Positions 34,190 to 42,932 of a stretch of DNA of 64,000 nucleotides are shown one piece after another. Position 1 is the first letter of the stretch. Every line of letters starts with the position of its first letter. The position numbers and the translations under genes are program-made. The stretch is from Streptomyces sp. CC53 (GTDB lineage Bacteria > Actinomycetota > Actinomycetes > Streptomycetales > Streptomycetaceae), in assembly GCF_001865245.1 (NCBI RefSeq), contig NZ_MKXB01000036.1:1-64000 (forward strand), written 5' to 3'. Below the pieces are notes generated by a model. That model saw only the letters and a program-made list of their open reading frames with translations, had not been told where the DNA came from and ran no database searches.

Positions 34190-37100
34190 GTGACTGCACC
34201 ACCGGCATTCCGGGCCGGCGTGACCGCCCTCGTGCGCGCCGTCGCACGACCGGCCCCGGCCGAGGCTCCCTTCCCGGACTTCGACGACCGCCCCCTCCCC
34301 GACGCCGGTCAGGAAGACATCACCGCCAGCCGTCTCGCGTGGGTGCGCGCCGTCTGGAGCAAATCCGCCCTGGTCGAGGCCGTGCGGCACGCCAGCCCGG
34401 ACCTGGGAGCCCAGGTCGAGACTCTGTGCGAATCCCCAGCTCCCTCCGGGCGCGACGTGCGGCGCGTCGGGCTCTCCCTGGTCCGTTACCTGCTTCGGGC
34501 AGGGCACCGGGCCACGCCGTTCGGTCTGTTCGCCGGCGTGACCACCGCCGCCTTCGGTGACAGGACGGCCGCCGTCTGGGGCGAGGACCACGTGGTTGTC
34601 GCGCGGGCCGGCGCTGAGTGGCTGTCCCGGCTGGTCGAGCAACTGGAGGGGAGCGGAGAGCTGCTGCCGTGGCTGTCCGTCATGGTGAACAACACGGCCT
34701 TCGTACGGGACGGGAACCTGATCGTCCCGTACCAGGACGACGGGCGACGGGCGGTGGAGGCGTCGATCGAACTGTCCGCCCCGGTGCGCAGTGTCCTTAC
34801 CGCGGCGGGGACACCGATCCGGTTCGAGGACCTGGCCGGGAAGCTGGGGGCGGAGTTTCCCGGCGTGGTGCCCGAGCGGGTCCACGGACTGCTGGCAGGG
34901 CTGATCCGGCGTCGCGTGCTGATCACAAACCTCCAGGCGCCGGCCACCGAGACCGACGCCCTCGGCTACGTCCTCGCCCAGCTCGACGCGGCCCGGGCCA
35001 GCGCCCTCGTCCCGCTCGCCGGGACGGTCAGAGACCTCCGCGCCGTCCGCGCGGGACTGCACCAGTGCGCCTCGGCAGATGACCGGGAGGCGGTGGCCGC
35101 CCGGATGCGGCAACTGGTGCCGGGCCTTCGCCGCCACCCCTTGGCGCTGGACCTCCGCCTCGATGCACACCTCCGGCTCCCCGGCGAAGTGGCGGGCGAG
35201 GTCGAGCGGGCCGCCACCATCCTCACCCGGCTCTGTGCCCGCCCGTACGGGGGGCGCGGGCTGGGTGAGTATCACCAGCGGTTCTATGAGCGGTACGGCA
35301 TTGGCACGATGGTGCCCCTTCTCGATGTCGTCGCCGACAGCGGCATCGGCTACCCCGACGGCTACCCCGGGGCCCCGGCCGGCGCCCGCCGACGGCGGAT
35401 CTCCCCCCGGGACGACGTCCTGGTCCGCCTCGCCCAGACCGCCGCGCTCGACGGGCACGACGAGGTCGTGCTCACCGACGAGATGGTGGACGCGCTGGAC
35501 GTGGGACCGAAGGAACCCCGGGTGCCGCCGCACCTGGAGGTCGGCGTGCGGCTGCACGCGGCGAGCATCGACGAGATACAGCGCGGCCGGTTCACCGTGG
35601 AGGTCACAAGCGTGTCTCGTGGCGCCGGGGTGAGCACGGGCCGCTTCGCCAGCGTCCTGGATCCCGCCGCGCGGGAGACGCTGTGCGCGGAGCTGGCCGA
35701 CCTGCCCACCGCCGATTTCGGCACCGACCCCGCCCAGCTCTCCTTCCCTCCGCTACTGCCCGACACCGCGCACGTCACCCGGACCCCCCGCATCCTGCCG
35801 CTGCTGATCAGCCTGCAAGAGCACCGGCCGTCCGCCCCGGACGTGCTCACTCCTGCCGATCTCGCGGTGGCCTGCGACGGCCGCCGGATGTACCTGGCCG
35901 CCCCGGGTCTCGGCCGTCGCATCGAGGCCGTGGGCATGCACGCGCTCAACCTCACCGAGCACACCCCGCCGCTGGCCCGGCTGCTCACCGAGCTCTCGCG
36001 CGGCCAGTGCGCCCAGGTGACCACCTTCGACTGGGGAGTTGCCGCGACGGCGCCGTTCCTCCCGCGCCTGCGCTACGGCCGCATCGTGCTCTCCCCGGCC
36101 CGGTGGCGGGTGGAAGCGGCCGACCTGCCCGGCCGGGACCGGCCCACGGCAGAGTGGAACCTCGCGCTCTCCGAGTGGCGCATCCGCCGACGCCTGCCGC
36201 AGCATGTGCAGCTCGTCCAGGGCGACCGGCTACTCCCCCTCGACCTCGACCAGGCCGCCCCCCGCAGTCTGCTGCGCCGGCAGCTCGACCGCGCCTCCCT
36301 TGTGGTGCTCACCGAGGCGCCGGGGCCGCAGGCGTACGGCTGGAGCCAGGGCCGGGCCCACGACATCATCGTCCCCCTCAAGGCGACCCGGTCCGCCGAG
36401 TGGCCGCCGCTGCCCCAGCCGGCCCCGGCCCGCACCCTCGCGCGGGCCCAGACGCAGATGCCGGGCATGTCCTCGGTGCTGCTGGCCGCCTTGTACGGGG
36501 ACCTGCGCCGCCAGGACGCCGTGCTGACCCGGCACGTCCCCGACCTCCTTGGCCGGCTCGGCTCTCCCCCGTGGTGGTTCATCCGCTTCCGCGACCCCGA
36601 CCAGCACCTTCGCCTGCGCATCGCTCTGGCGGACCCCGACAGCTTCGCGGATGCCGCCCGCACGGTGAGCGCGTGGGCCGACGAACTGCGCACGGACGGG
36701 CTGCTGGCGGACCTGCGCTACCCCACCTCCTACCGGGAGATGGGCCGCTGGGGCTCCGGGAGTGCGTGGGACGCCGCCGAGGAGGTGTTCCGGGCCGACT
36801 CGCGGGCCGTCGTCACCCAGCTCTCCCAGCCCCGGCGCCCGCAGCAGCGCACACTGGTGGCCGCCCACACCTTCGCGATCGCCTCGGCGTTCCTCGGCAG
36901 TACGCAGGCCGGCGCCCGCTGGCTGATCGACCACATCCCGCACCGGGCGCCGAAGCCGATCCCAAGGCCGCAGTTCACCGAGGCCGTCCGCCTGGCCGAC
37001 CCGCGCGACAACTGGGCCGCGCTCCGTGCGGTCCCCGGCGGCGAGGCGATCGTCGCGGGCTGGGCCGACCGTACCGTCGCGCTTGCCGCCTACCGCGAGC

Positions 37101-37273
37101 GCCTGCCGGGCCCGGACACCGAGGGCATCGCCCTGGACGACGTCCTGACCTCCCTGCTGCACACCCACTTCGTACGGCACGTCGCGGTCAACTTCCCCGA
37201 GGAGGAGATCTGCCTCCACCTCGCCCGCGCCGCCGCCCTGGCCTTCAACGCCCGCCCCGGGAGGACCCGGTGA
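34190..37273 (+). CDS. lanB: Class I lanthipeptide dehydratase LanB
   Basis: A 1027-residue full-length LanB. The N-terminal glutamylation part includes SLVRYLLRAGHRATPFGLFAGV. The C-terminal elimination domain (SpaB_C type) begins near residue 780 with PPWWFIRFRDPDQHLRLRI. LanB uses glutamyl-tRNA to glutamylate Ser/Thr of the core and then eliminates glutamate to give dehydroamino acids. GTG 34190 has AAGGAGG upstream. It is followed by the cyclase with a 4-nt overlap, the normal arrangement in FxLD clusters. Confidence 0.95.
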   Translation: MTAPPAFRAGVTALVRAVARPAPAEAPFPDFDDRPLPDAGQEDITASRLAWVRAVWSKSALVEAVRHASPDLGAQVETLCESPAPSGRDVRRVGLSLVRYLLRAGHRATPFGLFAGVTTAAFGDRTAAVWGEDHVVVARAGAEWLSRLVEQLEGSGELLPWLSVMVNNTAFVRDGNLIVPYQDDGRRAVEASIELSAPVRSVLTAAGTPIRFEDLAGKLGAEFPGVVPERVHGLLAGLIRRRVLITNLQAPATETDALGYVLAQLDAARASALVPLAGTVRDLRAVRAGLHQCASADDREAVAARMRQLVPGLRRHPLALDLRLDAHLRLPGEVAGEVERAATILTRLCARPYGGRGLGEYHQRFYERYGIGTMVPLLDVVADSGIGYPDGYPGAPAGARRRRISPRDDVLVRLAQTAALDGHDEVVLTDEMVDALDVGPKEPRVPPHLEVGVRLHAASIDEIQRGRFTVEVTSVSRGAGVSTGRFASVLDPAARETLCAELADLPTADFGTDPAQLSFPPLLPDTAHVTRTPRILPLLISLQEHRPSAPDVLTPADLAVACDGRRMYLAAPGLGRRIEAVGMHALNLTEHTPPLARLLTELSRGQCAQVTTFDWGVAATAPFLPRLRYGRIVLSPARWRVEAADLPGRDRPTAEWNLALSEWRIRRRLPQHVQLVQGDRLLPLDLDQAAPRSLLRRQLDRASLVVLTEAPGPQAYGWSQGRAHDIIVPLKATRSAEWPPLPQPAPARTLARAQTQMPGMSSVLLAALYGDLRRQDAVLTRHVPDLLGRLGSPPWWFIRFRDPDQHLRLRIALADPDSFADAARTVSAWADELRTDGLLADLRYPTSYREMGRWGSGSAWDAAEEVFRADSRAVVTQLSQPRRPQQRTLVAAHTFAIASAFLGSTQAGARWLIDHIPHRAPKPIPRPQFTEAVRLADPRDNWAALRAVPGGEAIVAGWADRTVALAAYRERLPGPDTEGIALDDVLTSLLHTHFVRHVAVNFPEEEICLHLARAAALAFNARPGRTR

Positions 37274-38538
37274 ACCACGACACCGCCCTCGGCCTGTCCG
37301 CGGGCATCGCCGACCGGCTCGCCCACCCCGACACCGCGCCCGCCACGGTGAGCACAGATACCGTCCGGCAGCACCTTGCTCTCGGGCCGATCGGCATCGC
37401 TCTGCTGCACATCGAGCGGGCCGCAGCCGGCCTCGGGCCCTGGCAGCGCGCCCACGACTGGCTCGCGGCCGCCACCCGCCGGCCGTTCGCCAGCGGCGCC
37501 GACAGCCACCCCTTCTACGGCGCGCCCGCGCTCGCGCACGTCCTGGCCTGCGCCGCCGAAGGTCTCCCCGGCGCCTACGCACGCGACCTCGCCCTGCTGG
37601 ACCGGCAGGTCCTCGACGACGTCCAACGCCGCCTGGACGCCGCGCACCGCCGGATCGACACCGGGCAGCTCCCGGTGCTCGCCGAGTTCGACGCGATCCG
37701 CGGGTTGACCGGCTTCGGCGGCTACCTCCTGCGCCGCGACCCGGCGGGCCCGGCCCTGCGATCGGTTCTCGACTACTGCGTACGCCTGACCGAACCGATC
37801 ACCCATGAAGGGGACACCCTGCCGGGGTGGTGGACGCTCACCGGGCCTTCCGGGCGGCCGGACGACCGTTTCCCCGGCGGCCACGGCAACTCCGGCATGG
37901 CCCACGGCATCGGCTCCGTGCTGGCCCTGCTCGCGCTCTGCGCCCGCCGCGGCACCACGGTCAGTGGCCACCGCCAGGCTCTGCGCACCATCCTGGCCTG
38001 GCTCGACCGCTGGGAGACGACCAGCTCGCAGGACCGGACCTGGCCGTACTGGGTCATCCGCGACGAGCTGCGCACCGATCGGCTCGCGCCCGCCGGTCCC
38101 CGGCGTCCCTCGTGGTGTTACGGCACCGCCGGCGTGGCGCGCGCCCAGCAGCTTGCCGCCCTCGCGCTCGGCGATCCCGCCCGCCGAGCGGTCGCCGAGA
38201 ACGCCCTCCTGGACGCTCTCACCGACCCCGAGCAGTTGTGGGCCACCACGGACTTTGGCCTGTGCCACGGCTTTGCCGGGCTCGCTCACCTCACCGTCCG
38301 TACCGCCGCCGACGCCGCGCCCGAGACTGCGAACCGGCTCCGTGCCGTTCTGCCCGACCTGCTGGCCACCCTGCTGCCGCTCGGCTCGAAACCCAAGGAC
38401 GCGGGCGCGGCACTCGTCGATGGCCCCGGCGGCGCCGGGCTCCTTGACGGCGCCGCCGGTATCGGGCTCGGCCTCCTCGCCGCTTCCGGTACCGCCCCGC
38501 CCCGGACCAACTGGGACGCCTTCCTGCTCGTCGCCTGA
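37270..38538 (+). CDS. lanC: Lanthipeptide cyclase LanC
   Basis: A 422-residue LanC-like cyclase. Zinc ligands are visible as Cys in SWCYGTAGVA and Cys-His in LCHGFAG. GGHGNSGMAHGIGSVLALL is the typical glycine-rich helix-barrel motif. It catalyses addition of Cys thiols to the dehydroamino acids made by LanB. GTG 37270 overlaps the LanB stop. Confidence 0.95.
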   Translation: MNHDTALGLSAGIADRLAHPDTAPATVSTDTVRQHLALGPIGIALLHIERAAAGLGPWQRAHDWLAAATRRPFASGADSHPFYGAPALAHVLACAAEGLPGAYARDLALLDRQVLDDVQRRLDAAHRRIDTGQLPVLAEFDAIRGLTGFGGYLLRRDPAGPALRSVLDYCVRLTEPITHEGDTLPGWWTLTGPSGRPDDRFPGGHGNSGMAHGIGSVLALLALCARRGTTVSGHRQALRTILAWLDRWETTSSQDRTWPYWVIRDELRTDRLAPAGPRRPSWCYGTAGVARAQQLAALALGDPARRAVAENALLDALTDPEQLWATTDFGLCHGFAGLAHLTVRTAADAAPETANRLRAVLPDLLATLLPLGSKPKDAGAALVDGPGGAGLLDGAAGIGLGLLAASGTAPPRTNWDAFLLVA

Positions 38539-38555
38539 CCTCCGAGAGGACCTTG

Positions 38556-40625
38556 ATGCCCGCCGACCACTGGCAGCAGCACCAGATCACCTTCCCCGAC
38601 CGGCAGACCGCGCGCGCCGCCATCGCCGACCGTCTCGCCCCCGTCCTGCACGAGGCGGAAGTCTCCCGGCAGCTCAGCGGCTGGTGGTTCATGAACAAGC
38701 AGCCCTGGCCCCTGCGGTACCTGGCCGACCACCCCGCTCCGGCCGTAACGGCGCTGCTGGACGACCTGGTCGCGGACGACGTCGCGTCCTCCTGGACGAC
38801 CGGGATCTACGAGCCGGAGACGGACGCCTTCGGCGGCCCGGCAGCCATGGCGGCCGCGCACGACCTCTTCCACGAGGACAGCCGCCACCTCCTCGCCTAC
38901 CAGGTAGGCCCCGGACACCTGGACCGTCCGGAGATGGCCGTCCTGCTGCTGAGCGGCATGATGCGCGCCGCGAACCTCGACTGGTTCGAGCAGGGCGACG
39001 TGTGGAGCAAGGCCGCCGCCCTGCGCCCCGGCACCCCGGCTCCCGGCTTGTCCGAGACCCTGTTGCCGGCGATGCGGAAGCTGATGACCACCGAGGCACG
39101 CAGGCTGTGCCGGGCGGGCGGGCCGCTGGACGGCCACACGCAGTGGATCGCCGCCTTCGAACGGGCGGGCACGACGCTCACCCACCTCGCCGCGCAGGGC
39201 GAACTGACCCGCGGCCTGCGCGCCGTCATCACCCACCACGTCATCTTCCACGCCAACCGGGCCGGCCTGCCGGCCGCAGACCAGCACACCCTGTTCCACA
39301 TCGCACGAGAGGCAGTCATGGGATCGAGTGACAACACCGCGTCCACCAAAGCCAATACCCCCGCCGCCGATAGCGTCAGCGCGGTGAACACCGACACGCT
39401 CACCACACCCGACGCCGAGCGCCTGCGCAACGCCCTGGTCGACCAGATCAAGACCGAAGGCCACGCCTGCACCCCCGAGGTCGAGAACGCCCTGCGCACG
39501 GTCCCGAGGCACCGGTTCGTCCCCGACGCGCCGCTCACCGACGCCTACGCCAACGCGCCGGTGAACATCAAGTACGACACCGACGGCACGTCGATCTCCT
39601 GCGCCTCCCAGCCCAGCGTCGTCGCCCTCATGCTCGACCAGCTCCAGGCCCAGCCCGGCGAGCGCATCCTCGAACTCGGCGCCGGCACCGGCTACAACGC
39701 CGCCCTCATCGGCCACCTCGTCGGCCCCGACGGACACGTCACCACCATCGACGTCGACGACGACCTCGTCGAAGGCGCCCGCGCCCACCTCGCCGACACC
39801 GGCTTCACCAACGTCCAGGCCCTGACCCGCGACGGCGCCCTCGGCCACGCCGACGGCGCACCCTACGACCGGATCATCGCCACCGTCGGCGCGCACGGCA
39901 TCCCGCCCGCCTGGCTCGAACAGCTCGCCCCTGGCGGCCGGCTCGTCACCCCCCAGCGCCTCAAGGGCAGCGTCTCGCGCTCCATCGTCTACCAAGAGCG
40001 CGACGGCCGCTGGATCTCGTCCGGCTCGCAGATGAACACCTTCATGCCGCTGCGACGAGGCATCGCCGACGACGACCGCCGCGTCATCCCCCTCTCCACG
40101 CAGAGCACCGTGCGCCTCCAGGCCCCCGCCGGACAGCAGATCGACGCCGACGCCCTCGCCGGCGTCCTGGAACAACCGCGGACCGAGCAGTGGACCGGGA
40201 TGAAGGTCCGCGCCATGGAGAGCCCTGAGTGGATGGAGCTCTTCGTCTCCTGCTCCCTGCCCTCCGGCCTGATCCGCATGCTGTTCCCCCAGACCGCCAA
40301 GGGCACCGTGCTCACCGAGGACCCCTACCCCTCCTCCACGGCCGCCGTGGACAAGGGCGCGCTCACCTACCTCACCCGGCGCCTGCTGGACGAGAAGACA
40401 CCCGAGGGCGGCAAGCTCTGGGAGTTCGGCGTCGTCGGCCACGGCCCCGGCAGCGAGGAACTCACCTCCCAGGTCGCCGACGCCATCCGCACCTGGGACC
40501 GCGAGTACCGCGGCCGGGAAGCCGCCTTCGAGCTCCTGCCGCTCGACGCGCCCCCCGTCGACCAGCGACCCGGCACGTTCGTCCTCGACACCCCGCTCAA
40601 CCGCGTCCTCGTCACCTGGCAGTAG
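38556..40625 (+). CDS. SpaB_C-like domain fused to FxLD-system PIMT methyltransferase
   Basis: A 689-residue two-part protein. Residues 1-260 resemble the SpaB_C/thiopeptide-type domain (DHWQQHQITFPDR, SGWWFMNKQPWPLRYL, HDLFHEDSRHLLAY). From about residue 285 follows a protein-L-isoaspartate O-methyltransferase: RHRFVPDAPLTDAYAN, ILELGAGTGYNAALIG (SAM motif I) and YDRIIATVGAHGIPPAWLEQ. Such enzymes methylate an Asp of the lanthipeptide core, giving aspartimide and then isoAsp. ATG 38556 has GAGAGGA upstream; a TTG one codon earlier is also in frame. The DDN segment of the precursor core is the likely target. Confidence 0.9.
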   Translation: MPADHWQQHQITFPDRQTARAAIADRLAPVLHEAEVSRQLSGWWFMNKQPWPLRYLADHPAPAVTALLDDLVADDVASSWTTGIYEPETDAFGGPAAMAAAHDLFHEDSRHLLAYQVGPGHLDRPEMAVLLLSGMMRAANLDWFEQGDVWSKAAALRPGTPAPGLSETLLPAMRKLMTTEARRLCRAGGPLDGHTQWIAAFERAGTTLTHLAAQGELTRGLRAVITHHVIFHANRAGLPAADQHTLFHIAREAVMGSSDNTASTKANTPAADSVSAVNTDTLTTPDAERLRNALVDQIKTEGHACTPEVENALRTVPRHRFVPDAPLTDAYANAPVNIKYDTDGTSISCASQPSVVALMLDQLQAQPGERILELGAGTGYNAALIGHLVGPDGHVTTIDVDDDLVEGARAHLADTGFTNVQALTRDGALGHADGAPYDRIIATVGAHGIPPAWLEQLAPGGRLVTPQRLKGSVSRSIVYQERDGRWISSGSQMNTFMPLRRGIADDDRRVIPLSTQSTVRLQAPAGQQIDADALAGVLEQPRTEQWTGMKVRAMESPEWMELFVSCSLPSGLIRMLFPQTAKGTVLTEDPYPSSTAAVDKGALTYLTRRLLDEKTPEGGKLWEFGVVGHGPGSEELTSQVADAIRTWDREYRGREAAFELLPLDAPPVDQRPGTFVLDTPLNRVLVTWQ

Positions 40626-40698
40626 CCCCCCGGCGCGGGCCCGCCGACCGACGGCTGGCCCGCAGCCCCACTCACCGTTCCCTTCCCCGGGAGTCCCC

Positions 40699-41856
40699 AT
40701 GGACCCGTACGCCTCCATAGCCCGGCGCTTCCCTCTCATCTCCCGCTTCCGCCCCGCCTGCCTGCCGCTCCCGCAGCGTGTCCGCGCCCTGGTCGAACTC
40801 TCCGCCACGGCCCAGACGAAGGCGGACCAGGGCCTGGCGTCCGCGGTCTACAACCAGGCCGCGCTCCTCGCCTCCGACCTCGGCCTGCCCGACCTCGCCC
40901 GCCAGTGGTGCCACCAGCACGCCGCCGCCTACCTCCACGCCACCCCCTTCCCCGGCATGACCGCGATCCGAGCCCTCGAACCCGTTGTCAACCTCGCCCG
41001 CCTCCAGATCCGCGCCGGCAACACCGACGACGGCCGCCACCGCCTCCTGAACCTCTACGACGCCGTGAGCAACGTCGCCCCCGCCGAGTTCGAAGGCGTC
41101 CGCATCCCCGCAAAGCTGACCACCAGCGACACCGACCGCGACGAGGTACGCGCCTGGCTGTGGCGGGTGATCCTCGCCGACGGCACCCGCACCCTGACCA
41201 CCGCCGGCCGCTGGACCGAGGCCCTGGCCCACATCGAGCAACACCACGGCCTCGGACTGCGGATGCTGGACGGCCGGCAGGTCGCCGTACTCGCCACCCT
41301 CCACGGCGACCCCGACCACGCCACCGGCCTCGTCGCCCAGACGACACCCGGCGAACCCTGGGAGAACGCCGTCACCACCTGCCTGGCCGTGATGTGCCAC
41401 CGAGCCGCCCATCGCCCCGTCGACGACCTGCTCCCCGAGCTGGTGAACAGCTACGTGCAGCGCGAACCCGATATCGGTACGACCGTCTTCGATACACGCC
41501 TCGGACTGACCGTCCTGGACCTCCTCGACCAGTCCGACAGCCCCTCAGCACACCTCGTCGCCGAGGAACTCCACCGCCGAACCATGGCCGCGACCGACGG
41601 CTACGCCGCCCGCGAGTGCCTAGCCAACCCCCGCTTCACCAACCTGATCGCCTCCGGGAAAACGAACGCTGCCCGCGACCTGGTCCACGCCTGCGGGCTG
41701 GACGACGGAGGGCTCCCTCAGACCTTGGCCGCCAGGTTGGTCCATGCGCTTCGGGGCAGCAGCGGAGTGATCCGTGAAAGCGTGGCGTCCTTACGACCCG
41801 TTCAGCAGACGCCCCAGAGCGAGGCGTTCCTCGACGAGAAGGGCGCCGCCCGATGA
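40699..41856 (+). CDS. Helical-repeat (TPR-like) protein of the lanthipeptide cluster
   Basis: A 385-residue, all-helical protein with TPR-like repeats, for example LASAVYNQAALLASDLGLPD, ARQWCHQHAAAYLHATPF and VVNLARLQIRAGNTDDGRH. No catalytic motif and no DNA-binding domain are visible. It follows the methyltransferase gene by 73 nt and overlaps the EEP gene by 4 nt, so it belongs to the operon. Similar proteins occur beside Streptomyces RiPP genes; a scaffold or leader-binding role is speculative. Confidence 0.65.
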   Translation: MDPYASIARRFPLISRFRPACLPLPQRVRALVELSATAQTKADQGLASAVYNQAALLASDLGLPDLARQWCHQHAAAYLHATPFPGMTAIRALEPVVNLARLQIRAGNTDDGRHRLLNLYDAVSNVAPAEFEGVRIPAKLTTSDTDRDEVRAWLWRVILADGTRTLTTAGRWTEALAHIEQHHGLGLRMLDGRQVAVLATLHGDPDHATGLVAQTTPGEPWENAVTTCLAVMCHRAAHRPVDDLLPELVNSYVQREPDIGTTVFDTRLGLTVLDLLDQSDSPSAHLVAEELHRRTMAATDGYAARECLANPRFTNLIASGKTNAARDLVHACGLDDGGLPQTLAARLVHALRGSSGVIRESVASLRPVQQTPQSEAFLDEKGAAR

Positions 41857-42722
41857 GCGCCCCTACCGAGCAACTCTCCCTGATCAACCTGGACGAACCC
41901 TCGCACGCTCCGGCCTACGACGCCGTACGGCTGTTGCTGTTCAACGCCCAGCACGCCTCCCCGGACCGCTCCCGCCGTCAGGCCGCCTGGGTCGCCGCCC
42001 AGGAGAACGCGGACATCGCCGTCTTCACCGAGGTGTCCTCCACCCACGGTGGCGACACTCTCCTCACCGCGCTCGGCGAGCGCGGGTACGCCACCGTGAT
42101 CGCCCCGCAGCCGGCGGAAGCCGACTACCGCACGGTCATCGCCTGCCGCACCGCCGACGCCCACCCGGCCCAGAGCCCGGTCGCCGTCACGCCCCACCGG
42201 GCCCCGGCCGCCCGCGTCACCGTCGGCGGCCACGACATCGGCGTCCTCGGCCTGTACGTCCCCTCCCGCGGCCCCAAGGAGCAGCGCAACGTCTCCAAGC
42301 GCGCCTTCCAGGACGCGGTCACCGAGGCCCTGCCGAAGCTCGACGCTGCCTTCCCGGACGTGCCCGTCATCGTGGCCGGGGACCTCAATGTCGTCGAGCG
42401 CGGCCACCAGCCCCCGCACACGGTGTTCGGCGCCTGGGAGTACACCTTCTACGACTCCTTCCAGACGGCCGGCCTCACCGACGCCTTCCGCCACCTCCAC
42501 CCCGACAAGGTCGCCCACTCCTGGTACGGACGCAGCGGCAACGGCTTCCGCTTCGACCACCTCTTCGTCTCCGCAGCCCACGCCGACCGCCTCCTCGCCT
42601 GCGACTACCACCACCAGGCCCGCGAAGAGGGTCTGTCCGACCACGCCGTTATGACGCTGCGCCTGGGCCTGCCGTCCACCCCAGGCGGACAGGGTGAGGC
42701 TCCGGCCACGAGCTCTTGCTGA
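41853..42722 (+). CDS. Endonuclease/exonuclease/phosphatase (EEP) family hydrolase
   Basis: A 289-residue DNase I-like fold protein. Diagnostic motifs are LLLFNAQHAS (N near the metal), DIAVFTEVS (catalytic Glu), VIVAGDLNVV (Asp and Asn), NGFRFDHLFVS and the final SDHAVMTL with the catalytic His. No signal peptide is seen, so it is cytoplasmic. It overlaps the helical-repeat gene by 4 nt. EEP members act on nucleic acids, phosphoinositides or nucleotides. Its link to lanthipeptide production is only positional. Confidence 0.88.
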   Translation: MSAPTEQLSLINLDEPSHAPAYDAVRLLLFNAQHASPDRSRRQAAWVAAQENADIAVFTEVSSTHGGDTLLTALGERGYATVIAPQPAEADYRTVIACRTADAHPAQSPVAVTPHRAPAARVTVGGHDIGVLGLYVPSRGPKEQRNVSKRAFQDAVTEALPKLDAAFPDVPVIVAGDLNVVERGHQPPHTVFGAWEYTFYDSFQTAGLTDAFRHLHPDKVAHSWYGRSGNGFRFDHLFVSAAHADRLLACDYHHQAREEGLSDHAVMTLRLGLPSTPGGQGEAPATSSC

Positions 42723-42932
42723 CCACGGACTGGGCTACGCCCGAACGTCGGCGTTTCGGCCAACCGCCCCCGGGCCGCGTGCCCTTACGCGGCAAGGGTC
42801 GGTGCACTGCGCACGTTCGGAAATCCGCTGAATCACCGGGCGCGCAACGCGTCCGAAAGGAACAGGTGCTCGAAATCGTGCGGCGTCGTTGAACACACCG
42901 ACGCCACCACCACGCCCACGAGGGGGAACACA

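Noticed and set aside
38286..40808. 840-codon minus-strand frame opposite LanC and the methyltransferase
   Set aside because: Shadow frame; Gly/Val/Ala-rich with no domain motifs.
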